A stretch of DNA of 64,000 nt, from NCBI RefSeq assembly GCF_020889685.1, contig NZ_JACMYO010000006.1:37324-101323 (forward strand). The letters are read 5' to 3'. Made by a program: the position numbers and the translations under genes. Numbering within the stretch: the stretch's first letter is position 1; each line of letters opens with the position of its first letter. Under the pieces are notes generated by a model. The model worked only from the letters and a program-made list of their open reading frames with translations. It was not told the origin of the DNA and ran no database searches. This stretch comes from Bradyrhizobium oropedii. Its GTDB lineage: Bacteria > Pseudomonadota > Alphaproteobacteria > Rhizobiales > Xanthobacteraceae. Below, in pieces: positions 8,818 to 18,905 of the stretch.

Positions 8818-10383
8818 TCAGTTTACGTTACGGTCGCGATCCTTCCAGTAGGGAGCACGCAGTTCATGCTTCAGCAACTTACCCGCGGCTGATAATGGCA
8901 AGGCGTCGCGGAATTCGACACCGCGCGGACACTTGTAGCCGGCTATCTGCTGGCGACAGTGGGTGATGACCTGTTCCGCGCTCAATTTTTGTCCGGGCCG
9001 CACGGCGATGATCGCATGGACCCTTTCGCCCCATTTGTCGTCGGGGACGCCAATGACTCCAACCATCGAAACCTGGGGCAGTTGCGCGATCACATTCTCG
9101 ACCTCGGCCGAATAGACATTCTCGCCACCGGTCACGATCATGTCCTTGATGCGATCGACGATATAGAGAAAACCGTCTTCGTCTATACGGCCACCATCGC
9201 CCGTATACATCCAGCCATCGCGCAGCGCTTCGGCCGTCTGCTCCGGCTTGCCCCAATAGCCGGTCATCACCGTCGGTCCGCGTACCGTGACTTCACCCGC
9301 GGTACCGACCGGAACTGGCTTGCCGTCGCCATCGACGATGCGTACCTCCGCAGTCGTTATCGGACGGCCTGCCGAACGAAGCTTGTTGGCGTGCTCTGGT
9401 TGCCGATGACACCAGGCAGGCAACGCCGTAACCACCGGCGCCAGCTCGGTCATTCCGTAGAGCTGGCAAAATTGCGCCGAAGGCAACGCCCGGATTGCCT
9501 GCGCGAGCAAGGCGCCATCGATCGGCGCTGCACCATACAGAACCAGCTCTAGTCCGGAGACGTCGTATTCACCAAAGCGCGGATGCTCGATCAGTCTTTG
9601 GATCATCGTCGGCACCATAAAGGTCTCGTTGCCGCCCTCGTCGCGAATCGCATCGAGCACGGCGACTTCGTCGAACGCGGGCAAAATGACCTGCTTGCAT
9701 AGTCGCGTCATGAGTTGGAGCGTGAGGCTGCAACCGCCAACGTGGAACATCGGCGCGGTCTGCACACCGACGGCCTCCGCCGGGCGAGTCGCCGCGGAAA
9801 TCGCGCCCAGCGCGTTGATGTAAAGGTTGGCATGGGTCAACATCACGCCCTTTGGCTTGCCCGTCGTGCCTCCGGTATACATCACAGCAGCAAGATCCGC
9901 GCCGCTGCGCATGGCATCCTCAATCGGAGCGGCGGCAGCAAGCAGCGCCTCGTAACTGAGCATACCATCCGGCGGTGCACGGTCGCCGACATATATGAGC
10001 GTGTTTAATGAGCCCGAAAGGTTCTTCAACTCGCCAGCCCAGTCAACGAAGTTATCGTCCAGGAGCAAGATACCCGTGTCGCAATCGTCGAGTGAGTAGG
10101 CGACCTCCTTTGGGTTCCATCTGATATTGATCGGATTGATGACGCCGCCGGCCCACCAGACTCCATAGAGATACTCGACATACCTGTCCGAATTGAGCGC
10201 AAGCATGCTGACCCGACCACCGGGTTGCAAGCCCATGCCCTTGAGTACGGCAGCCAGGCGCTGCACGCGATCGCCGAACTGCGCGAAGCTAAGGCGGCGT
10301 TGACCGCAGACGAGCACCGTGTGGTTGGAGCGCTCTCGCAGTCCCTTATGCAACGGTTGAGTCAGGTACATCTTCAAATCCAA
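8818..10383 (-). CDS. AMP-forming acyl-CoA ligase
   Basis: 521 residues of the ANL superfamily. It activates a carboxylic acid with ATP to an acyl-adenylate and then to acyl-CoA, releasing AMP and PPi. The P-loop MYTGGTTGKPKGVMLTH lies near residue 167, the A5-type motif QLYGMTE near residue 308, the YTGDGG motif near residue 390, and a C-terminal AAGKLLKHELR carries the catalytic Lys. The family assignment is firm; the substrate (medium/long-chain fatty, aromatic or cyclic acid) is not readable. It converges on the thiolase-crotonase gene with a 23-base gap. Confidence 0.92.
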   Translation of the reverse strand: MDLKMYLTQPLHKGLRERSNHTVLVCGQRRLSFAQFGDRVQRLAAVLKGMGLQPGGRVSMLALNSDRYVEYLYGVWWAGGVINPINIRWNPKEVAYSLDDCDTGILLLDDNFVDWAGELKNLSGSLNTLIYVGDRAPPDGMLSYEALLAAAAPIEDAMRSGADLAAVMYTGGTTGKPKGVMLTHANLYINALGAISAATRPAEAVGVQTAPMFHVGGCSLTLQLMTRLCKQVILPAFDEVAVLDAIRDEGGNETFMVPTMIQRLIEHPRFGEYDVSGLELVLYGAAPIDGALLAQAIRALPSAQFCQLYGMTELAPVVTALPAWCHRQPEHANKLRSAGRPITTAEVRIVDGDGKPVPVGTAGEVTVRGPTVMTGYWGKPEQTAEALRDGWMYTGDGGRIDEDGFLYIVDRIKDMIVTGGENVYSAEVENVIAQLPQVSMVGVIGVPDDKWGERVHAIIAVRPGQKLSAEQVITHCRQQIAGYKCPRGVEFRDALPLSAAGKLLKHELRAPYWKDRDRNVN

Positions 10384-10764
10384 GTTTCATCAGAACTAAA
10401 CAGGCTTGTTGCGCATATTGATCAAGTGCGGCGACGCCGGCTTTCCGGACGTCGCGGCATCGGACGCCGCGCGTTTTCATCCCCTGCGGAGCCGAGGTCC
10501 TCGCCCGCCGCCGGCGTAAGGCCGCACTACAGCTGCGTTTAGTTGGCTAAAGAAATTGCTCATGCCGGCCCTCCCAAGGTCGGAAACTACCCCCGGGTCA
10601 ATCAGCCAGAGGGCGCCCGCCCGATGCAAGCAGCATAGAAGTTTGAACCCCGAGGAAGATCGTCGGAAAAGACGATGGCGCGACTTTGCGGATAAGCTCT
10701 GGTTGGAGATACCTCAACCGGCAGCCCGTCGGGGTGTACCGCCTCTTACGGCTTGGAGGAACCA
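10384..10764. other. Divergent promoter region between ligase and SDR
   Basis: About 380 bases with no recognisable gene. It should hold the promoters of the leftward ligase and the rightward SDR. The last bases carry a TTGGAGGAACC ribosome site that fixes the SDR start at 10765. Confidence 0.4.
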
Positions 10765-11541
10765 ATGAAAATTGAAGATCTTTTCTCTGTCCGCGGAAAG
10801 GTTGCTTTGGTGACTGGTGGCAGTCGGGGATTGGGTGAAATGATCGCCCGGGCATACGTCGAGAATGGGGCAAAGGTGTACATCACCGCGCGGCGCGCTG
10901 ACGCCTGCGACGCGCTGGCCAAGGAGCTGTCAATACTCGGAGCCTGTGTTTCAATCCCGGCAGACTTGTCGCGAATGGACGAGATCGACCGCTTGTCCGC
11001 CGAGCTCCGCAAACGCGAGAAGAGCCTGGATATTCTGGTCAATAATGCTGGGGCAAGCTGGGGAGCGCGCTTTGAGGAATTCCCGGAAAGCGGCTGGGAC
11101 AAAGTGATGAATCTAAACGTCAAATCCGTATTCTTCCTAACGCAGCGTCTCCTTGACCTGCTGCAAGCGGCTGCATCCGAGGATGCCTGGTCGCGGGTGA
11201 TCAACATCGGATCGATCGAAGGCATACGAACCTCGCATCAAGAGGCTTATTCCTACGCGGCCTCCAAGGCCGGCGTAAACCATCTCACCCGCATCATGGC
11301 GAAATTTCTCGCCCCTCAGCGGATTGCCGTTAACGCGATCGCTCCAGGCTATTTCCCCTCGAAGATGACGGCTGCTATGGAGGAAGAGAATACGCAGGCT
11401 GTGATCGACGGCGCCCCCATGAAGCGCATGGGTCGTCCGGAAGATATCGCTGGTATCGCGCTGTACCTCGCATCGAAGGCGAGCGGATTTGTCTGTGGCG
11501 CCGTCATCCCCGTCGACGGCGGTTTGGCGACCACCGCGTAA
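10765..11541 (+). CDS. SDR-family oxidoreductase
   Basis: 258 residues of a classical short-chain dehydrogenase: TGGSRGLGE nucleotide-binding motif near residue 16, NNAGASWG, catalytic Ser in NIGSIEG, and YAASK carrying Tyr and Lys. The C-terminal GAVIPVDGG is typical. It is close in sequence to the SDR at 39219-39986 (shared NNAG-SWGA, IAPGYFPTKMT-like segment and VDGG end). That second copy sits in the wax-ester operon, so both may reduce or oxidise related 3-oxoacyl or alcohol substrates with NAD(P). A frame starting TTG at 10753 would include the ribosome site and is rejected. Confidence 0.9.
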   Translation: MKIEDLFSVRGKVALVTGGSRGLGEMIARAYVENGAKVYITARRADACDALAKELSILGACVSIPADLSRMDEIDRLSAELRKREKSLDILVNNAGASWGARFEEFPESGWDKVMNLNVKSVFFLTQRLLDLLQAAASEDAWSRVINIGSIEGIRTSHQEAYSYAASKAGVNHLTRIMAKFLAPQRIAVNAIAPGYFPSKMTAAMEEENTQAVIDGAPMKRMGRPEDIAGIALYLASKASGFVCGAVIPVDGGLATTA

Positions 11542-12325
11542 AACCGCCGAAAGCACGTCGAAACTGTGTACGGCATCTCGGCGGATCGACGGAATTATTG
11601 CGAAGGAATGCTCAAGGTTGGATTGGCGATTATCGGAACGAAACCTATCTGCGTGGCCTTTCCACCGTGAACGGAAGCGACCAGATATCATCTCGCTTGA
11701 GTGGACGCTCCAACACAGATTTTTGACACCACGCTCAATGTCGCCGGCGGGTGCGGACGAATGTACGCATGGCATAGCGACGGGACTTTGCGATGGACGG
11801 GCTTTGTGCGCCGACCGCTCGATGTGGCCGGGAATTTGTGCGCTGTGCCGAGAATGTTTCCAAGGCGATCATGGTTGCTGGACACCTGGGTGACAGAGAG
11901 GCGTCGCGGCGACTCAACGCGCCCGATTCTTGCAACTGCGGATCGCTTGTGAATCATTCAGCGGAATGAGGTTGCCCGAGGCCGATCCGAACAAAGCTAG
12001 ACGGACCAGCTCTGGCCGCGAAGCTTTTTACAATGCTACCTAATCTTCAAGGGCCTTGCGACCCGAGCTACGCGGCGCTGTGCGACGTGGGCCGCAACGG
12101 GATCTATTGCTCCAGCCATGTGGCCGGCAGATGAAAAGGCGACATCGCCACAACTGATCGTAGTAGTGGTTTCGGCAAGGTGGCCGTTCAAGTTGGATTT
12201 TGGCATTCGCTCGCGGCCGACATCGCCCTCGCGCTCGGCGTGAGCGTTGTGCACCAATTCCTTGTTGTCCTTCGCCCAACCGCTGATCAATCCAGCATGA
12301 AGAACGAAAACTCATGGCTGGCGCC
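11542..12325. other. Long intergenic stretch, no gene recognised
   Basis: About 780 bases between the convergent SDR and MFS genes. Several frames of 60-130 codons exist on both strands (for example 11701-11952 plus and 12036-12290 minus), but none shows a family pattern, a good ribosome site, or the codon bias of the neighbours. It may be decayed coding DNA. Confidence 0.4.
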
Positions 12326-13711
12326 TTAATGTCGAACCTGACCGCCAAAGCCAGCTGCGCCTGACAAAGTACTTGACGCCATGGCGTCGCTGTTCTCGTG
12401 ACCAGCGGAGGCGGAGCGTCCCGGATCGATCAGCGCAACAGCGATGAATGCGATGGCTGCGACCGTCGCCAGAATGAGGAAGACAAAAGATAGCGGTATG
12501 CTCGTCGCGATCAACGCGCCGACCAATATCGGGCCTACGATCCCCCCAATTCGGCCCAAGCCCGCGGCCCAACCGACACCGGTGGAACGCACTGCTGCGG
12601 GATAGAACTGCCCGGCATAGGCGTAGAGAAGGAACTGCGTCCCGACGGTCGTAGCGCCAACAACGACGATGAGCAGATTGAGAAGCCAAAGCGCCGGATC
12701 GAGCCCAAGAGCTCCAAGCGACATCGTAGCCAGCGCAAAGAAGGCAAGAAGGACCTTTTTGAGCGGAAGCCGGTCGCCGAGCCAACCGCCAAAGATTGTG
12801 CCGACGATGATGCCGACTTGAAGGATTGCCAGAAGATGCAGTGCAGTACCCTGGTCATGTCCGGCGCTGATCATTAACTTGGGCAACCATGACGCGTTTG
12901 CGTAGACGATTAGCAGGCACATGAACGTGGCGACCCAGAACATGATCGTGCTGAAGCCACGGCCCTCGCGAAATAGACGCTGCATCGGCGCGCCGTCCAC
13001 CTTGTCAGACGTCGGAAGGACATACTGGTCATCGGCTTGCAACTGAAAGTCCGGCGCGAATGCTGCAACCGTCTTCTCCAGCTCTTCCGTACGTCCCGCT
13101 TTGACCAAGAACTGCATGGATTCCGGCAGCAGCATCAGGATAAAGGGAACGAGAACGATGGACAGGCCTGCCGCCTGGAACATCACCTGCCAACCATAAG
13201 CCGCAATCAGACCCTTGCTCATCTCGGCTGCCATCGCAGCTCCAAATGCAAAGCCGGTGAACATCAAGGTGACGATCCGCGTTCGAATACGCGAAGGCGA
13301 ATACTCGGTCAGCAGTGCCACCATGCACGGCACCGCCCCGCCGAGCCCGAGCCCCGTCAGAAGGCGCAAAAGACTGAAGGTTATGGGATCATGCGCGAAG
13401 CTGGCCAAGACTGTAAAGACGGTAAATAGCGTAACGCATATCGTAATTGCCCTACGCCGACCAATTCGATCGGCGACGGTACCAAACAAGACCGCACCGA
13501 TCGCCATTCCAACAATCGCGGAACTGAGCATGAAGCCCGCGCTTGCCGCGGCCACACCCATTTGCTTCATGATCGAAGGCAATGCCGCCCCGGCAATGAC
13601 GATATCGTAACCGTCCAGAAGGGCCACCAAGGTGCACCAAAACAACAACATGGCGTGGAAGCCATTGAACCGGGCTTCATCAGTGAGCTTGTGAAGATCG
13701 ATCTGACGCAT
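12326..13711 (-). CDS. MFS transporter, aromatic acid:H+ symporter (AAHS) type
   Basis: 461 residues with about 12 hydrophobic segments, in the inner membrane. The AAHS-type features are the DGYDIVIAGAALP stretch in the first helix and the loop motif GTVADRIGRRRAI after helix 2, plus a matching GGWLGDRLPLKK in the second half. Such carriers (PcaK/BenK relatives) import aromatic or other carboxylates with protons. The ATG at 13711 has a GGAGG site six bases upstream and is preferred to the in-frame ATG at 13744. It lies 180 bases downstream of an acyl-CoA ligase on the same strand, which would activate the imported acid (inference). Confidence 0.88.
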   Translation of the reverse strand: MRQIDLHKLTDEARFNGFHAMLLFWCTLVALLDGYDIVIAGAALPSIMKQMGVAAASAGFMLSSAIVGMAIGAVLFGTVADRIGRRRAITICVTLFTVFTVLASFAHDPITFSLLRLLTGLGLGGAVPCMVALLTEYSPSRIRTRIVTLMFTGFAFGAAMAAEMSKGLIAAYGWQVMFQAAGLSIVLVPFILMLLPESMQFLVKAGRTEELEKTVAAFAPDFQLQADDQYVLPTSDKVDGAPMQRLFREGRGFSTIMFWVATFMCLLIVYANASWLPKLMISAGHDQGTALHLLAILQVGIIVGTIFGGWLGDRLPLKKVLLAFFALATMSLGALGLDPALWLLNLLIVVVGATTVGTQFLLYAYAGQFYPAAVRSTGVGWAAGLGRIGGIVGPILVGALIATSIPLSFVFLILATVAAIAFIAVALIDPGRSASAGHENSDAMASSTLSGAAGFGGQVRH

Positions 13712-13893
13712 TTCCAGCCTCCAGCGTTCGGGCTCCCGTTCCAAGCCAGCGATCTCGGAGCACCGGTCAGAATAGAAGCCAGGCTCGAGCGCAATTGCCT
13801 CGTCGCATCCGACGAGTGGCAGGAGCGAGTTTAGCGAGGCCGGGTGTCGTGACCTGAGAAAGTCTACGTCGTTTCAACTTCATGCAGTTCTAG

Positions 13894-15522
13894 CTAGGTA
13901 TCGTCACCATAGCGCTCACGCAGCCGCTTTTTGTCGATTTTTCCGACGCTGGTTTTGTCGAGTTTGCCGATGAACATCCAGCGGTCTGGCACCGCATAGG
14001 GCGAGATTGTTCCGGCCTTCGCGAACGTCTTCAAATGCGCCTTCAAGTCCTCAGCCCTGGCGCCGCCGGGCGTCTTTAAGACCACCAGGGCGAGCGGCCG
14101 CTCGCCCCATTTCGTGTCCGTCACGCCGATCACCGCGACCTCGCGGACCGACGGATGCTGGCCGATCAGGTTTTCGAGTTCGATCGACGATATCCATTCG
14201 CCGCCGCTCTTGATGACATCCTTCTGGCGGTCGACCAGATGCAGATAGCCGTCCTTGTCGAACCTTCCAATATCGCCGGTGTGCATCCATCCGCCCCGCC
14301 ACAGGGTGGCCGATGCGTCCGAATTGTTCAGATATCCTTGCGTCAAATAGGGCGTCCGCGCCACCACCTCGCCGACCGCAACACCATCCGAGGGCGGCGA
14401 AGTCATGGAGTCATCGACAATGCGCATTTGGCTCAACAGGATCGGCATGCCTGCCGTGATGCGAATGTCGAGTTCACGATCCTCGCGATCGTCCAGCCCT
14501 TCGACCGAATCCGTCTTGATCTGCGCCAGGGTCAGCAAAGGACAGCTCTCCGACATGCCGTAGCCGCAGTAGACGTCGATGTTGCGGTCGAGGGCCCTCT
14601 TGCACAGGGTGCGCGAGAGTGCGCTGCCTCCGATGAGGATTTTCCAGCCGCCGAAATCCGCGTCGTGCGCTTCAGGTGCCGAGAGCACCATGTCCAGCAC
14701 GGTCGGAACGCAGTGCGAGAAAGTCGCCCCTTCGCTCTTCGCCAATTTGACCAGCAGCGATGGCTCGTATCGTCCGGGATAGACCTGCTTCCAACCGCAG
14801 AGGGTTGCGATATAGGGATAGCCCCAGGCGTGAGCATGGAACATCGGCGTCAGCGGCATATAGACGTCGTTACGCGAAAATCGGCCGTTCTCGCCCGCTT
14901 GTGCCACCGAAGCCAGGACGGTGAGGCAATGCAGCACGAGCTGGCGATGGCTGAAATACACGCCTTTCGGGAGACCGGTCGTACCGGTGGTATAGAACAA
15001 CGTCGCGCGCGTATTTTCGTCGAACTCGGGAAATTCGTACGCCGGATCGCCGGCCGCGAGCATCTCCTCGTACTCGGCGGCCCATTCCAGGGTTGCAGGG
15101 GCTATGCCATCATCTGTCAGACAGATGAACCGTTTGACGCGCCGCAGCCTGCCCCGGATTTCCTTGATCAGGGGAATGAAGTCGATGTTGAGGAGCACCG
15201 TCTCTGCCCCGGAATGCTCCAACGTGTAGACGAGTTGTTCCGGCGAGAGGCGAATATTGGCCTTCATCAGCGTCGCGCCAAGCATGGGAATGCCGAAATA
15301 GGATTCCAGGTAGCGGTGGCTGTCCCAGTCCAGCACCGCAACGGTGCTTCCGTGTCCGACGCCCATGCGATGCAACGCGCTACCGAGGCGTCCGATGCGC
15401 GCAACCAATGTGGGATAATCGAAGCGCAGCTGGTCGCGATACACTATTTCTTTGCGCGAGCGTTGAGCGATCGGCGTTACGAGAAGCTGCTTGATCAGCA
15501 GTGGAAAGGCATACGGCGCCAT
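13894..15522 (-). CDS. AMP-forming fatty-acid-CoA ligase (AlkK-like)
   Basis: 542 residues. The P-loop is FYTTGTTGLPKGVYFSH, and the adenylate motif GYGMSESCP follows near residue 300. The TGDIGRFDKDGYLH hinge and the C-terminal TSVGKIDKKRLRER catalytic Lys are all present. The N-terminal pattern with DWDSHRYLE and KANIRLSPEQ resembles medium-chain AlkK-type ligases. I chose the ATG at 15522, with AAGGA nearby; the frame is open to 15678, but that part looks random. It activates a carboxylic acid to acyl-CoA in the cytosol. About 300 bases separate it from the CoA-transferase upstream on the same strand. Confidence 0.9.
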   Translation of the reverse strand: MAPYAFPLLIKQLLVTPIAQRSRKEIVYRDQLRFDYPTLVARIGRLGSALHRMGVGHGSTVAVLDWDSHRYLESYFGIPMLGATLMKANIRLSPEQLVYTLEHSGAETVLLNIDFIPLIKEIRGRLRRVKRFICLTDDGIAPATLEWAAEYEEMLAAGDPAYEFPEFDENTRATLFYTTGTTGLPKGVYFSHRQLVLHCLTVLASVAQAGENGRFSRNDVYMPLTPMFHAHAWGYPYIATLCGWKQVYPGRYEPSLLVKLAKSEGATFSHCVPTVLDMVLSAPEAHDADFGGWKILIGGSALSRTLCKRALDRNIDVYCGYGMSESCPLLTLAQIKTDSVEGLDDREDRELDIRITAGMPILLSQMRIVDDSMTSPPSDGVAVGEVVARTPYLTQGYLNNSDASATLWRGGWMHTGDIGRFDKDGYLHLVDRQKDVIKSGGEWISSIELENLIGQHPSVREVAVIGVTDTKWGERPLALVVLKTPGGARAEDLKAHLKTFAKAGTISPYAVPDRWMFIGKLDKTSVGKIDKKRLRERYGDDT

Positions 15523-15823
15523 GGGCGTCCTTTCTTGGAAAGCGGTGGGCGATTCTGCGGTTCGAAACGGCTCCGTCCGGTCCCTCCGCATGAAAATCGC
15601 GGGCCAATTCTCGATGGCTCGCCTACGCGAAGAACCGAACCGGCGCTCGCAGCGCGCCTTGCGCGTCTCTGCAGGCATCGACCGGTGTTCCGGCGGAACG
15701 CCGTTGTTCCATCACACATGGGGGCAACGCGGGCTGAGGATGCAACTTGCCGTATTCTCATTCGGACTGTCGCGCCTCGAATATTGCACCAGCCTCGCCG
15801 CCAAGCCTGGCGGCTGCCCACGT
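15523..15823. other. Intergenic stretch, no gene recognised
   Basis: About 300 bases between the CoA-transferase stop and the ligase start, both on the minus strand. No gene or clear terminator seen. Confidence 0.35.
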
Positions 15824-16987
15824 TCAGCTCTCGAGACCGAGTTCTCGGCTGACCTCCGCCGTATGCTGTCCGATCGTCGGCGCATGGGCGGATTCAGGAT
15901 ATTCGAAGCTTGAGAAGCGAACGGGCTGCCGAACTTCGATATAGCCACCTTCGGTCGGGTGCTCACGCTTCTGAAACAGGCCGCTCGTCTTCAGGTGCGG
16001 ATCTTCAAGCACATCGCCAATCTCGTTTGCATGAATGGCCGGTACGTGCGCTTCCTTCAGGATCTTGAGCCACTCTGCGGTGGTTTTCTCGGGCAGGATT
16101 GCCTCAGCAGCCTCGTACATCTGCGTCATATTCGCGCGGCGGGTTGCCTTATCGATAAAGCGTTCTTCTTCAAGGATTTCTGGATGCCCTGTCGCTTGGA
16201 AAAAGCGTACCCAGCGATCGTCGAGGTACGGCGCGATCGAGATATAGCCGTCTTTCGTTCGCATCGGCTGACGCACCGGGTCGAGTTGGCGTGGATACCC
16301 CCAATTGCCCGTCGGCGGCACAAAAGTGGCATCGCACAGATGTTCGAGCATGTTGAAGCTGGTGATGGCTTCGAACATCGGAACCTCGACATGTTGCCCT
16401 TCGCCATCGCGGCCTTTTGCGATCAGAGCTGCCAAGGTCGCATAGACCGCGTGCAGGCCGGAAACCTTGTCGGCGAACAACATCGGCAAGTAGCGCGGCC
16501 GTGGGTTTCCATCGACGCGCGGCAGCAGCGATACCGCGCCCGACGCCGCTTGAATTACGTCGTCATAGGCCTGCAATCCGGCATATTGTCCACCAAGGCC
16601 AAATCCGGTGCAGTGAACATAGATGATATTGGGCTGCAGCTTCTTCACAGCCTCGTAGCCAAGGCCCAGACGGTCGATCGCCTCCGGCCGTATGTTATGA
16701 ATGAACACGTCGCTGGTTTCGAGCAGACGTTGTACCGCAAGCTTTCCCTTCTCAGACTTCATATCCCAGCTTACCGAGCGCTTACCGCGGTTTAGCCGCA
16801 AATGTATCGGCCCCATCGCCGGCGTCTTCGCTGGCACACCGATGTTCCGCGCGCTGTCACCATCCGCCGGCTCGACCTTGATAACGTCCGCGCCGAGATC
16901 GGCCAGTATTTGCGTGCAGTACGGTCCGAACACCACCGTCGTCATGTCGGCGACGCGGATACCCGCCAGCGGCAGCTTCTTGCTCAT
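15824..16987 (-). CDS. CaiB/BaiF family (class III) CoA-transferase
   Basis: 387 residues. It transfers CoA between acyl-CoA and a free acid. The N-terminal pattern LAGIRVADMTTVVFGPYCTQ, the ADLGADVIKVEP segment, and the SFNMLEH and YISIAPY blocks are standard for the family. The catalytic Asp probably lies in the YDDVIQA segment (residues about 143-149). A GGAGATAACC site precedes the ATG. It is divergent from the esterase gene at 17213, so the pair may share a control region of about 225 bases. A second member of this family lies at 46130. Confidence 0.92.
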   Translation of the reverse strand: MSKKLPLAGIRVADMTTVVFGPYCTQILADLGADVIKVEPADGDSARNIGVPAKTPAMGPIHLRLNRGKRSVSWDMKSEKGKLAVQRLLETSDVFIHNIRPEAIDRLGLGYEAVKKLQPNIIYVHCTGFGLGGQYAGLQAYDDVIQAASGAVSLLPRVDGNPRPRYLPMLFADKVSGLHAVYATLAALIAKGRDGEGQHVEVPMFEAITSFNMLEHLCDATFVPPTGNWGYPRQLDPVRQPMRTKDGYISIAPYLDDRWVRFFQATGHPEILEEERFIDKATRRANMTQMYEAAEAILPEKTTAEWLKILKEAHVPAIHANEIGDVLEDPHLKTSGLFQKREHPTEGGYIEVRQPVRFSSFEYPESAHAPTIGQHTAEVSRELGLES

Positions 16988-17212
16988 GGTTATCTCCGAT
17001 CTGGCGCGGTCATATGCCTTTGTTCCGGTTGCCTCACCCCGCGAGCGTCCGCTGGGGCAACATAGCCACGATTGTGATCCTCAGGCGGGAATGGTTGCAT
17101 CGTCGGTTTCGACGATGGCTCTGCTCTGGGCGCGGTCTAGCCTTACCGAGATGTCGGATGACCAGCTGTATCAGCGGGTAAAGTTCTACGACACCATTAG
17201 AGGAACAGTTCG

Positions 17213-18505
17213 TTGGGATTAGACGCCACGAAGAAACAGCACCCGTCGATCATCGGCCCCGGCATGCCAGCGACGCTGCGAGCCCGCCAGCTCGATCGCG
17301 AGGCGAGTCTGCTGCTACGCGCGACCTCGTCGCTAGTCGGGCAGCCGATCAGCCACGAACGAGTCGATAAGTTTCGCCGGTCCTGGCGTCTCCTGGCCGT
17401 GACGTACGGGCGCCGCGTCCCTGTCGCTTCCATTGTCGAGCACAAAATCGACAGCCCTGCCGGCGAGATCATTCTGCGCGTCTACACACCAAAAGGGCCG
17501 ACGGGACTAAAGCCCGCCTTTCTCTGGTGTCACGGTGGAGGATTCGTGGTCGGTGACCTCGATTCGAACGACTCTATTTGCCGCGGCGTAGCGCATGCAG
17601 CTCAGGCCATCGTGGTGGCTGTGCGCTATCGCCTCGCCCCCGAGCATGATCTCTATGCCGGGCGAGATGACTTTCTCGCAGCGTTGAATTGGGTGGCAAG
17701 CCATGGCGCTTCGATCGGCGTGGACTCCAGTCTCCTTGCGATCGGCGGCGATAGTGCTGGCGGCAATATCGCCGCGGCCGTAACACAGGAGAACCTCCGT
17801 CGTGGCGGTCAGCCTGTGCAGTTGCAGGTTTTGGTCTACCCGGCTACCGATCTGCTGGCCGAGTTCGCCTCGAAGACCGAAAATGGGAACGGCTACTTCT
17901 TAACGGCCGATTTCATCGATTCGCTGCTACCACTCATCGAGCAGGGCAAGGACCTGACAGACCCCTGGATTTCACCTGCACGTAACTCGGACCTCCGTGG
18001 CTTGCCTCCAGCCTTAATCGTGACTGCCGGTTTCGATCCGATCCGCGACGATGGCCTCTCTTACGCGGCGCAACTGCGCAAGGCAGGAGTTCCAGTGGAG
18101 CTCTTGCACTATCCGGGCCAGTTTCATGGCTTCCTTAATTTTGATTCCATCATTGGAGCTGCCCGCGATGCGCTTTCCCGCATGGGTACATCGTTAGGGA
18201 GAGCGTTTCGCAACGCGCCCCCGGTGGATTGCTCGACAGAAATTTCGGACCAAGCGCCGGTACCCTGGTTGCGCCCGCAAATACCGACAGAACTCCTGAC
18301 CGCTGCGCTCCTGGTTGGCAGGTCGATGCGGCAATTCAGCAGCACGACGGCGCGTTGGCTATCGCCGGAAATCGCGAGCGCGGCCGAGTGCTCCCTTCTT
18401 CCGTGGTGGCTGCCGGTGGCTCTGATGCGACGCGCGCTGACGGCCTATCTCAACCTGCCGGCAGCGCACCAGACCTACCCCTCGGGCCTTGATGCCTCAT
18501 CCTAG
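17213..18505 (+). CDS. Alpha/beta hydrolase of the hormone-sensitive lipase family
   Basis: 430 residues starting at TTG (AGAGGAACAG just upstream; no suitable ATG). The oxyanion motif HGGGFVVGD lies near residue 103 and the nucleophile motif GGDSAGGN near residue 183. The Asp is in GFDPIRDDG and the His in GQFHGFLNF, giving a complete Ser-Asp-His triad. Typical members end about 315-330 residues in; this one carries about 100 extra residues, rich in Pro and Leu, of unknown role. It starts the run esterase - PhaE-like - PhaC - GNAT, with a 13-base gap to the next gene, so it may be a polyester-related esterase. Confidence 0.85.
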   Translation: MGLDATKKQHPSIIGPGMPATLRARQLDREASLLLRATSSLVGQPISHERVDKFRRSWRLLAVTYGRRVPVASIVEHKIDSPAGEIILRVYTPKGPTGLKPAFLWCHGGGFVVGDLDSNDSICRGVAHAAQAIVVAVRYRLAPEHDLYAGRDDFLAALNWVASHGASIGVDSSLLAIGGDSAGGNIAAAVTQENLRRGGQPVQLQVLVYPATDLLAEFASKTENGNGYFLTADFIDSLLPLIEQGKDLTDPWISPARNSDLRGLPPALIVTAGFDPIRDDGLSYAAQLRKAGVPVELLHYPGQFHGFLNFDSIIGAARDALSRMGTSLGRAFRNAPPVDCSTEISDQAPVPWLRPQIPTELLTAALLVGRSMRQFSSTTARWLSPEIASAAECSLLPWWLPVALMRRALTAYLNLPAAHQTYPSGLDASS

Positions 18506-18518
18506 CTGGAGATCCGTC

Positions 18519-18902
18519 ATGAGTTCATCCCAAAATTTAGATCCCTTCGAGATGTGGCGACAGATTGTCACCAAGCTTGAGGGAGGCATTAACTCGATGG
18601 CAAACAACGGCATGAACTCGGAGGAGTTCTTGCGCGCACTCCATCAGTTCTCCCAGGTGTCTACCGGGATGCAACAAACCTTCGAGAAAGCGTTGGACGC
18701 TTACTTCAAGGCGCTTCGGCTTCCTAGCCAGAAGGACATTGCTGCCCTTGCGGAAGGGTTGCAGCGGATTGAGGACAAAATCGACTTGCTCGTTCCTATC
18801 GAAGAGCGTGAACCCACCGAACGCCGACCGGCCCGGACGCGCCAGCCGTCCGGTGAAGGCACTGTCGCAGCTGAACCGACATCTCCGCGCAGTGGAAGTT
18901 AG
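18519..18902 (+). CDS. Small PhaE-like PHA synthase subunit
   Basis: 127 residues, mostly helical and charged. The segment ALRLPSQKDIAALAEGLQRIEDKIDLL (residues about 67-93) is the signature seen at the C-terminus of class III PhaE subunits and some phasins. Its location directly before a class III phaC (gap of three bases) supports the call. It is much shorter than classic PhaE (about 350 residues), so it represents only the synthase-contacting end plus an acidic Pro-rich tail. A CTGGAG site precedes the ATG. It could alternatively be called a phasin. Confidence 0.7.
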   Translation: MSSSQNLDPFEMWRQIVTKLEGGINSMANNGMNSEEFLRALHQFSQVSTGMQQTFEKALDAYFKALRLPSQKDIAALAEGLQRIEDKIDLLVPIEEREPTERRPARTRQPSGEGTVAAEPTSPRSGS

Positions 18903-18905
18903 GCC

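Noticed and set aside
11137..11775. A 212-codon frame on the minus strand overlapping the SDR gene.
   Set aside because: Antisense to a well-supported SDR and without recognisable pattern.
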